Origin: Drechmeria coniospora
Taxonomy: Eukaryota > Ascomycota > Sordariomycetes > Hypocreales > Ophiocordycipitaceae
DNA length: 64,000 nt
Direction of reading: 5' to 3'
Assembly (NCBI RefSeq): GCF_001625195.1
Contig: NC_054390.1
Location: 1,612,001 to 1,676,000, forward strand
This document shows, one piece after another, positions 54,827 through 64,000 of the stretch (positions are counted from its first letter, which is position 1; each line of letters opens with the position of its first letter). Below the pieces are notes generated by a model that saw nothing but the letters and a program-made list of their open reading frames with translations, was not told the DNA's origin and did not search any database. Position numbers and translations under genes: made by a program.

Positions 54827-55685
54827 TGTTAAAAATACTAGTATTTATACTAGTAAGACTACCTAAATAGGATACTATCCTATTGCTACTACTACTAGTA
54901 GCAACAGCTAGGAGTACTACTACTAGCAAATATGCTATACTATACTGCGAGTATTAGTAAGCATATAGAGTTGACTGATAGTATACAACATACTACTTCT
55001 CCGAACTACGACTCGGAGCGACTGCCGGCAGTACTACTGCCAGCCAACCCACTACTACAACCTGACCCACATATGTAGTAGTCAGTCGACTACTGGAGTC
55101 AATTGATCGGAACACTAATTGACATTCTCCTAACGACTACCAGCCGTTGCCAGCTAAGAGTACTACTCTTGGCAATTTGAACTATAGTACAGGGACAACC
55201 AAGCCGGTGACTCACCGTGCGAATACGACCAAGCAGGTGACCTACTGCGCGGTATAATGGACTGGCCACCTGACTTAACAGGCTCATATATGCGTATATT
55301 AGTACAGCAATTATAGTCTCGACTTAGGTACACTGGGTTGTCGCAGATCGTATATGCGCACATTAGTATAGCAGTTATGGTCTCGACCCAGGTACACTAA
55401 GTTATTGCAGATCGTATATGCGTACATTAGTATAGCAGTTATAGTCTCGACCCAGGAACCTAAGGTTGTCGAGGTACTACCTCTAAGACATAAATAGTCC
55501 TATTTCTCCTGTACTGTACTTGATAGAATAATCGCATTCGTTTGTATAATTCGGTACTACCAATTGTGCACTCTTGCCCAGTTACTAACTGGCACCCCTT
55601 ATGCTGTTACTAACAGCTTGATTGATTCCCTGGTCCGTGCGATATACTTCCACTACCCCTCCTCTTGCGCACCCAAATTGCAAGA
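54827..55685 (+). repeat. 859 bp solo Copia LTR, TSD AAACC
   Basis: TGTTAAAAATAC...AATTGCAAGA, with AAACC at 54822-54826 and 55686-55690. The empty site is visible at about 25140-25160. It contains three 64 bp tandem units and an inverted repeat CTCCGA...TCGGAG. Ends and R/U5-like part match the B and C LTRs, while the middle is unique. Lightly mutated, so recent. Confidence 0.92.
55287..55475 (+). repeat. 64 bp tandem repeat inside the solo LTR
   Basis: Three units with starts at 55287, 55351 and 55415 (TATATGCG...), each containing GTCTCGACYYAGG. The third diverges after about 50 bp. The same array is in the partial LTR at about 63675-63860. It lies in the presumed U3, so it may be an enhancer-like repeat (inference). 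Confidence 0.85.
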
Positions 55686-56246
55686 AAACCTAGCGTTACT
55701 AGTAGCCTTACTGGTTCTATGCGTTATACTAATTTGGTACTTTAAATCCGTTTCTGGTAAGGGATTAGGACTTTGCAGTAGGTACTAATAGCCTTATAGG
55801 CTGTAAGGTTTGGTAGCGTTTTTAGCCCTTGTAACTCCTGCTTAAGCAATTAGTAGGGGCTTAGATCCCTATTGGTAATTGCAGTATAGTTAACTAGGTT
55901 AACTATAGCAGGAAGTATAGCAGACTAGAGGAATAGTAGGAGGCCAGCCCAGATTATAGTTGCTTATAGCCGGTCTAGAATAACTTGTATAGACCGTTCG
56001 GTAAGTCTATTTTATTCGGGGGTATACGGGTAAGACGTATTAAATAGTATTCCTTTGGTACCTAACTAGTCCTAAAGTAATGTATTGATTTTAGGTCCTC
56101 TATTATAAAATAGCCTTTTTGGGCAATAGCTATAGTATATTTTTAAGCTTTAAAAGAAGTTCTTTATAGCCTAGAGAATTATTAGTCCTTCCTTATTGGG
56201 TAGGATATATACCTAACGGAATTGGGATTTATAATTAATAAGGATT

Positions 56247-57186
56247 TCTTAAAATGAAAGGGGAATTACCTCTTAGAATAAAGGGGTAAAATAGGAAGGG
56301 TGCGCAGTGGAAGTTCAGTTGCACGGACTATCCAAAATGGATATCAATCGAGGCTGTTAGTAACAGCAGGAAGAGCACCAGTTAGTAACTGGGCAAGGAA
56401 TATAGATTTGAACAAGTCAAATAGGAGTACCAAGGGACAATTCAGAAAAGAAAGACTATTGTGTTTCTTGTACTTGCTTATGCGCGTGCGTATGTATTTA
56501 CAGCGTATGTATCTAGTGTTTTTTTTTTATCCTAACTATCTAAGAGTATAGGAAAGGGAGGACTATTTTATACCTGAGAGGTAGTACCTCAATCAATGCA
56601 ATATGTATATATTGGAATTCTGTCTGATTCTATATAATGTATCTCCGAACAATCTGCTTACATTTAATGCAGCTCTAAATACTCTGGTTAAGTCATACTG
56701 CTAGTTGGTTGCAACTAGTAGGGTTAATTAGTATTAGGGTTCGGTTGCGACAGTACAGCAGTAGTACTGCAGTAGTCGAGCGGGCCAGTAGTAGTACTAC
56801 TGGCAAGCAACTGCTGGTTGCAGTTAGGTGGGTCCTACTGCGCAACAGTAGTACTGTTAGCGGGTAACTACTAGTAGTAGTTAGGAGCGCGTTAATTAAC
56901 GGCCCGATTAATGATCTTGCTTGGTCGACTAAGTACTACTTGCACGCAACGTACAATAGTAGTAAATTGGCTGGGCAGTAGTACTGCTATTAATTGTACT
57001 AAGTCGGAGCGAGGAGAATTTGCATAGTAAGTGCAATTCGTTAACTTAATATACTACCTGTACGTATAGTACAGTGGTAGTATATAGGCAAGCAGTAGTA
57101 CTGCTGCCCGGTATTACAAATAGCAATATATAGGATAGTATCCTATTTAGGTAGTCTTACTAGTATAAATACTAGTAATTTTAACA
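56247..57186 (-). repeat. Copia-A2 3' LTR (about 940 bp)
   Basis: Homologous to 3076-4010. It ends TTTTAACA at 57186 beside the purine tract. The left boundary is placed by homology because the duplicated site is not in the window. Confidence 0.85.
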
Positions 57187-58994
57187 CCCCCTCTATTTAG
57201 CTAGTAAGGGTACTGCTAAATAGGAATCCTTTAAAGACCTAGTAGGCTAAGGTATTATTGGAAGAGATTAGCAGTAAGGGTCTTAGTAAGACTATTGGCA
57301 GGCATTGACTTAGTATTGAGATAGCTGATTTTAGCTAAGCCGTTTGTTGCTTCTTGCCGAATGTACCGAAACTTAAGTAAGGTATACTTAGTGCAAGAGT
57401 ACTAATTTGGATTGTTAGCGTTGGAGATAGATCTATTATTATTGTATAGAAGTAGAATGGGTTTTTAAAGACTTTTACCTATTTCTGTAAATAGACCATC
57501 TAGTTATTTAAGTTCCCGAATTACTTCCAGTAGGGCATCGGATTCTGCCTCTACAGTTAAAAGAGCAATTGTACTTACCCTTTTTAACTTCCAGTAGATT
57601 GGTCTACCTACTAGGGTAAAGAGGTACCTATAGGTAGACTTAGAGGAATCTAAGTTACCTGCAAAGTCGCTATCTAAAAATCCAGACAGGCTAGGTACTA
57701 GGGACTTAGACTAATAGCAAACAGCTAGGTCTATAGTTCCTTTTAGATATCGAAAAAGGTTCTTACCGGTTGATAGTTAGAGACTAATAGCCTAATATAT
57801 ATACCGAGATAGCTATTGGATTGCAAAGGCTATGTCTGGTCGGGTTAATAGCATTAGGTATATTAGGGTCCTAACTATTTGTTGGTATACCAATTGATCG
57901 GTTGCGGGTAAGGGAGGAAGAGGTATTATTATAGCTTGTTTAAGTACACCTGGCTGTAACGGTATTGCTACCGCCTTAGCCCCCTCTAGCCTAAATCGTA
58001 ATAGTGCTTTTTCGATATACCCCTTTTAACTAAGGGTAATACCCTTAGTCGTTTGGCTAATCTATACGCCTAAGAAGAACGCAGCCTGCCTGTAATCTTT
58101 AATTGGGTAAACCTTATGTAGTTTTTGTTTTAACTTATTGATATACATAAGGTTCGGCCCAATAAGCAAATAGTCGTTAATATAGCTAACTATATAGGTA
58201 CTAGCAGTACTATTATAGTAGATAGCTAGATTGGATACAAGAGGGCAATATCCGTATTATTGGAGTAGTTTGGAAAGTGTATCTTACTACTCTTTAGGTC
58301 CTTGTTTAAGACTATAGAGTGCTTTCTTTAAAAGAATGCCTTATTTAACTGCTAGGTTGTAGCCTAGCTTAGCTAGTTACTTACCTATATTATTAGTCTT
58401 GTTAAGACTAATAAATACTTTTAGTCCATTAGGCATTTTAAGGAAATTAACTTTAGGTAGCTTGCTGTTAAGGAAAGCACTAATAAAGTCAATTTATTCA
58501 ATATACCAATTGTTCTAGGTAGTAAGAGCTAGTAGTATCCTTTAGGTAGGTAGAATACTTATAGCTGCAAAGGTCTCTAGGTAGTTAAGACCTTCAATCT
58601 GTATAAATCCTTTGGCTACTAAATGTACCTTAAATTTAATAGGATTGTTTTGCTAGTCCTTTTTAACTTATAGGATAAGACGGCTTTTAAGGAGTCGTCT
58701 ACCAGTTGGTATTTCTTGAAGTAGGATAAAATAGAATACCCCTGCTAGGATAAGTTACTAAAATTCAGAGAATATAGTACTTATCTACTGGTCTTTGTTG
58801 TTTGATTTAAGTACCTACTTCTAGCTAGTAGGCTTGCTACTAATTAGTAGTTACTTTGCCTTAGCTTAGTAGCATAGGTTCTTAATCCAGCATGCCAGGT
58901 TGAGATCTACTGAATTAGAATTGTCTTTTAATTTAGGTTCATCTGGAAGAGAGGTATCTAGTAGATCCTTTGTTGGTTGGGCTAGGACCCCCTT

Positions 58995-59265
58995 TGTAGT
59001 ACTAGTCCTAGTAGGACTAGTCGGTCCATTAGCCTCTTGCAACCTACTAGTCCTAGTAGGACTAGTCGGTCCGTTGGCCAGTTACAACCTGCTAGTCCTA
59101 GTAGGACTAGTCGGTCCGTTGGCCAGTTGCAACCTACTAGTCCTAGTAGGACTAGTCGGTCCGTTGGCTAGTTGCAACCTGCTAGTCCTAGTAGGACTAG
59201 TCGGTCCGTTGGCTAGTTGCAACCTACTAGTCCTAGTAGGACTAGTAGGTCTATTGGTCCTAGTA
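58995..59265 (-). repeat. 45 bp minisatellite at the integrase-RT joint (A2)
   Basis: Five full 45 bp units plus a partial one, against three in A1. The plus-strand frame through it (58900-59556) is a shadow created by the repeat. Confidence 0.87.
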
Positions 59266-59559
59266 GGACCAGTAGCCCCCTCTGTCTCCCTAGGTGTTAG
59301 GGGACTGGAGTTGCTTTGCGAGATAGTAGTAATTGAATCTACTATCTCAATTTCCCCCTCTGACTCTAGTCCTTTAATACTGGGACTTAGTAGTCGGGGA
59401 AGCCCTTGGGAGATAGGGCCAATACCTTCTAGGATTTTTAGGAAGGTAGTTTTTGTAACCGACCTCCTAGAAGGTATATATATAAGGTATATTTTTGAAC
59501 CTAGCGTAGCTAGTAGCCTTGCTAGTTCTGTTCGGGATACTAGTTTAGTACTTTAAATC

Positions 59560-62323
59560 CGTTTCTGGTGAGGAATTAGGACTTCGCAATATGCACTAAT
59601 AGCCTTATAGGCCATAAGATTTAGTAGTATTTTTAGTCCCTGTAATTCCTACTTTAGTAATTAATAGGGACTTAAATCCCGGTTTAAAATTGCAGTATAG
59701 TTAATAAGATTAACTATAGCAGGAAGAACGGTAGACTAGAGGAAAAGTGGAAGACCTGCCTAGATTATTATTGTATATAGTCGGTCTAGGATGACTTGTA
59801 TAGACCGTTCGGTAAGTCCGTTCTGTTCGGGCGTATACGGGTAAGATGTATCGAATAGAATTCCTTTCTTACCTAACTAAGTCTGGAGTAATGTGTTAAT
59901 TTCTATACCCTTATCGAAAAATAACTATTTTAGGTAATAGTTATATTGTCGTTTAAGGCTTTTAAAGAGATTCCGAATAGCCTAGAGAATAGTTGATCCC
60001 TCCTTGTTGGGTAAGATTAATACCTAACGGAAGCGGGATTTTCAATTAATTAGTATAAGACCTATAGACTTACGATTATAGGATATTGGTCGAATCCTAA
60101 ATGTATTGCCCGCAATTAAATCAAGAACGTGGTCTGGATTGTCGATAGGATCCTAAGACTGTCTTCTAGTAGATTTGGCCTAAATATAGGCAAGGTATTG
60201 GAAATCGGTAACCTAAATAGACGAAAAGTCAGGCAGCCTAGTAGTAATCCTACTAGTCTTTTTCAAGAGTAGGAGACTAATATATCCTAATTGAATGTAC
60301 CAAATGCCCGCTTGTTGCAATAGTCTTTGGTAAGACTGGTTGTTGGATTCCGAATAAGTAGTTAGAAGAACTTGTTCCCTAAGACTAATAGTTAGGACTA
60401 CTAGTTGGTCTGTTGCCTCTATAGGAATTGGGTCTTCTATAGGGTCTTTGAACAGGGTAGCCTTAGTAAGGTCCCTTAGTGTAGCCGAACTGACAGTTGG
60501 GCTAGGTACCGATCTGGGTACCGACCGAGGTACTGTGGAAGGTGCCGACCGAGGTACCGTTAAAGGTACCGACCGAGGCACCGGGGAAGGTACCGACCGA
60601 GGCACTGGGGAAGGTACTAACTAAGGTACCGTTAAAGGTGCCGACTAATCCTTTGCTTCGGTAGCCTAGGGGGGGGGTTGGGAGGGAATTTCGACTATAA
60701 TTCCGTAGCTACTGTAGTAGCTAGAGTGGGAAGTATCTAATTTCGTTAGATAGGGCGTTTGTTAACCTTACTGTTGTAGGAAGAAGCCGTGTTTCTAGAA
60801 GTTAAGGAGTCCACATAACTGTTGATTTAAGTTATATAGATATTCCTTAATAAGTATTCCTCTAGACGTATAGTAGCGAATTCCACTAACAATACTAACC
60901 TCCAATTTCGGAATGTATAGTGCTTCTTGTAAAACAAGAGTACTGTAGACAGATAGATTGGTGCAAATTAGTACAGTAAATTCAGTACAGCTAATACTTT
61001 TAGGATAAATTGGACTACCTCCTGTTGTAATTGGTTTTGCTTGGGATTTTGCAATAGGTCGGAAAGTTATAAACTTAAGCCGGTTGTTAACTAAATGATA
61101 GGTTAAGCCAGTATCGTAAAGTAAACCTATTTAATACGTATTGTTATTATTAATACGATATGTTATACCAATATTACCTAAATCGGGTAATAGTACTAAT
61201 TCTTGTTCGGAATTAGAGTTAGTATCTAATTCCTGATAGGAATTAGGTAACCCCATATAGCTAGTTGATAGGCTGTAGTTACCAGTTAGAAAACTAGTAG
61301 TACCCTTAACTAATGTGTGTTTTTTGGTTCGGTTGTTTCGTTTGGGTTGGTTAGGTCGATTGGGTGAATTGGGTTGGTTGGGTCGGTTGGGTTAGTTGGG
61401 TCTAGTAGACCTAGTGTCTGGTGTTTTGGATAGTTGAGTTATCCTGTAACTGAATGCTTGGAAACTGGGACTATTAGGATTTTGATGTTCTTCCAGTAAG
61501 TTGGTCTAAAGATATTGCAGGTTAAGGGATACTATATTAATCCCTAAGACGGTATTGGTTTGGAGATTGTTACGTTATATTGCAGCCCATTGTAAGAAAA
61601 CAGGACTAATAGTTATAAGGTATCGATTTACCTAATCCAGTAGGTCGATACTTACTCCAGTAAGTTAAAGTTAAGTAAGGCAGCTGTTGAATTCCGAATT
61701 AAACGCCTTAAGTATTCCTTTGTACCCTTTAAGTATAAGGTTATAGTAGGAATCGTAGAGATTGCAGCGTTAGGCTGCCTGGCCCTTTGAGTACTGTTAT
61801 TTTAGTAACAGATAGGCATCGGTTGGGTTGTAAATCTATATAATTAATGCTCGCGGGCCCTTAGAACAGCTATCCCGAAGTAGCATAAGTAGGGAGTATT
61901 AATTATAATGTAAGTAACTAATAGTAATTAATAGGTTTTTTAGAAATTCCTCTAGGCAAAGGGAACTAAGTTAGATAGAAAGTAATTGTTCCTATAAGTT
62001 AAAGTTCTTAGTATCTTTGAGCTTAGTATACTCTGGGAATAAGAATACCTTCTTGGATAGCTTAATATTGGAGCTTAAATCAGTTACTTTAGTAGTAGTA
62101 GTACTACTACTATATATTGGGATTCCTTGGATAGGTGTATATTTGGGCTTTATTTTGTTGAGGCGTTTTTGAATTGGTATAATAGTGTTGTTTAATTGTT
62201 CCGTAAGTTGGTTAAACCGATTGGAAAGATTATTATACTGTAGTTATTGCCTTTAAATAATTGCCTTAAGTTCCGATATAATGGGTGTTTTAGTAGCCTG
62301 ACCTTCCTTAGTGGAATCCATTT
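59560..62323 (-). pseudogene. Copia-A2 gag, protease and integrase remnants
   Basis: Minus strand: gag from ATG near 62321 (MDSTKEGQ as in A1) to about 61280; protease near 61100, where the active-site stretch keeps Y-D-T-G; the 24 bp repeat at 60519-60650; the pre-integrase and integrase region (60340-59600). The frame 60213-60605 keeps WYIQLGYIS and LPDFSSI of the pre-integrase domain. Stops in every domain. Confidence 0.75.
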
Positions 62324-62577
62324 TGAAAATACAGATACAATCTAGTTAGTAACTAGATTTTCGGTTTACCTTTCTACTAGTAGTACTAGTAGTTGCAACA
62401 AGTAGTACTTGTTGTATTAGTAGCTGGATGCTGTAGTTGAATCGATTTTCTGGAATTACAGTAAGTAGTACTTACAGCAGAAGTGCGTTAGGAAGTACTA
62501 TAAGTAGTACTTATAGTATTGGTAGCTGGGTCGATTGTTCCGGAGGGTTTTGGTGTAGTCCTTCTGGGCTTATAACC

Positions 62578-63214
62578 TCTTAAAATAAAAGGGGAATTGC
62601 CTCTTAGAATAAAGGGGTAAAATAGGAAGGGTATACAGTGGAAGTTCAGTTGCACGGACTATCCAAAATAGATATTAATCGAGGCTGTTAGTAACAGCAG
62701 GAAGTGCACCAGTTAGTAACTAGGTAAGGAATACAGATTTAAATAAGTTAAATAGGAGTACTAAGGGATAATTCAAAAAAGAAAGACTATTATATTTCTT
62801 ATACTTACTTACGCGCATGTATATATGTTTACAGCGTATGCATCTAGTATTTTTTTTTATCCTAACTATCTAAGAGTATAGGAAAGGGAGGACTATTTTA
62901 TACCTGAGAGGTAGTACCTTAATTAGTGCAATGTGCATATGTTGGAATTCTGTCTAATTCCATACAATGCATCTCCGAATAATCTGCTTGTATTTAATGC
63001 AGCTCCAAATACTCTGGTTGAGTCATACTGCTAGTTGGTTGCAACTAGTAGGGTTGATTAGTATTAGGGTTCGGTCGCAACAGTACAGCAGTAGTACTGC
63101 AGTAGTCGAGCGGGCCAGTAGTAGTACTACTAGCAAGCAACTGCTAGTTGCAGTTGGGTGGGTCCTACCGCGCAACAGTAGTACTGTTGGCGGGCAACTA
63201 CTAGTAGTAGTTAG
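62578..63214 (-). repeat. Copia-A2 5' LTR, interrupted
   Basis: Matches 9356 onwards. It is cut at 63214 in the sequence AGTAGTAGTTAG by a B-type LTR. The remainder would follow beyond the window. Confidence 0.85.
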
Positions 63215-64000
63215 TGTTAAAAATACTAGTATTTATACTAGTAAGACTACCCAAATAGGATACTATCCTATTGCTACTACTACTAGTAGCAACAGCTAGG
63301 AGTACTACTACTAGCAAATATACTATACTATACTGCGAGTATTAGTAAGCATATAGAGTTAACTGATAGTATACAACATACTACTTCTCCGAACTACGAC
63401 TCGGAGCGACTGCCGGCAGTACTACTGCCAGCCAACCCACTACTACAACCTGACCCATATATGTAGTAGTCAGTCGACTACTGGAGTCAATTGATCGGAA
63501 CACTAATTAATATTCTCCCAACGACTACCAGCCGTTGCTAGCCAAGAGTACTACTCTTAGCAATTTGAACTATAGTACAGGGACAACCAAGCCGGTAACT
63601 TACCGTACGAATACGACCAAGCAGGTAACCTACTGCGCGGTATAATGGACTGGCCACCTGACTTAACAGGCTCATATATGCGTACAATAGTACAGCAATT
63701 ATAGTCTCGACTTAGGTACACTGGGTTATCGCAGATCGTATATGCGCACATTAGTATAGCAGTTATAGTCTCGACCCAGGTACACTAAGTTGTCGCAGAT
63801 CGTATATACGCACATTAGTATAGCAGTTATAGTCTCGACCCAGGAACCTAAGGTTATCGAGGTACTACCTCCAAGACATAAATAGTCCTATTTCTCCTGT
63901 ACTGTACTTAATAGAATAATCGCATTCGTTTGTATAATTCGGTACTACCAATTGTGCACTCTTGCCCAGTTACTAACTGGCACCCCTTATACTGTTACTA
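63215..64000 (+). repeat. 859 bp-type Copia LTR, partial at window end
   Basis: TGTTAAAAATAC... colinear with 54827-55610, including the 64 bp tandem units. It may be another solo LTR or the 5' LTR of a full element. The window end prevents a decision. Confidence 0.88.

Larger units (their letters stand above)
51751..56246 (-). mobile_element. Copia-C, left part (interrupted by Copia-A2)
   Basis: A 3' LTR at 51751-52416 (666 bp) begins TCTTGCAATTT and ends TTTTAACA beside a purine tract (CCCCCTCT on the plus strand). Minus-strand RT/RNase H (52430-54310), the integrase-RT repeat (54430-54610) and integrase (54640-54826 and 55686-56230) follow. The RT box near 53600-53625 reads Y-V-N-N. Interrupted by S1 (53049-53239), by an 859 bp solo LTR (54827-55685) and at 56247 by Copia-A2. 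The 5' half lies outside the window. Confidence 0.85.
56247..63214 (-). mobile_element. Copia-A2, nearly complete, inserted in Copia-C
   Basis: 3' LTR 56247-57186 (940 bp), internal region 57187-62577, 5' LTR from 62578 that is interrupted at 63215. Colinear with Copia-A1 at nucleotide level. The RT box near 58165-58190 reads Y-I-N-D. Repeat hinges differ in copy number from A1. The right end and target duplication lie beyond the window. Confidence 0.88.

Noticed and set aside
58900..59556. 218-codon plus-strand frame rich in LVLVGLVGP
   Set aside because: Antisense of the 45 bp Copia repeat. The membrane-like look comes from the repeat and not from a gene.

Overview
This window comes from a filamentous ascomycete (Pezizomycotina). 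I infer Sordariomycetes, perhaps Hypocreales, with low confidence. The evidence is a class I fungal myosin with 53 and 69 bp introns, a Pfa4-type DHHC palmitoyltransferase, and large AT-rich blocks whose mutations look like repeat-induced point mutation (RIP). RIP changes CpA to TpA on either strand. Here Gln codons become TAA or TAG, Asp becomes Asn, and TpA is in great excess. Only about 6 kb (roughly 41.2-47.0 kb) is ordinary gene space. The rest is a transposon nest.

Left nest (1-40.7 kb). A truncated Gypsy chromovirus (Gypsy-0, +) and a second one (Gypsy-1, +) lie in tandem and share one 171 bp LTR at 12181-12351. Gypsy-0 is split by a full-length Copia (A1, 3076-10290, -, TSD ATAGT). 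Gypsy-1 is split by a third Gypsy (Gypsy-2, 17121-31450, -, TSD ATAAG) and by a full-length Copia (B2, 32506-39216, +, TSD TATAT). Gypsy-2 is itself split by a full-length Copia (B1, 22172-29099, -, TSD AGTAC). Solo copies of the 171 bp Gypsy LTR sit inside these elements with their own 5 bp duplications. All polyproteins are dead. Between the chromodomain and the 3' LTR, the Gypsy elements carry a reading frame on the opposite strand from pol. It is recognisable in all three copies and is the most unusual thing here.

Gene island. MYO1 (41532-45295, +; three exons, the first only the ATG) and PFA4 (45572-46885, -) are convergent and look intact. Myosin-I drives Arp2/3-linked actin assembly at sites of endocytosis and tip growth. 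Pfa4 S-acylates membrane clients in the ER; in yeast its client is chitin synthase Chs3. The two fit a general hyphal-growth theme, but nothing shows a direct link.

Right nest (47.1-64 kb). A 5'-truncated LINE (-; poly-A tail, 11 bp TSD) sits inside a 171 bp LTR and is interrupted by a 191 bp LTR-like element with a CCCAG duplication. Three small LTR-like elements are then nested inside one another (50.05-50.6 kb). Finally, a Copia (C, -, from 51751) is interrupted by a 191 bp element, by an 859 bp solo LTR (54827-55685, TSD AAACC) and by another Copia (A2, from 56247). A2 is in turn hit in its LTR at 63215 by an LTR that runs off the window.

The Copia elements share a primer-binding site complementary to the anticodon region of initiator tRNA-Met, twin hairpins in the LTR and minisatellites at the joints of the polyprotein. 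One LTR (B2) carries a heat-shock-element array upstream of a TATA box.
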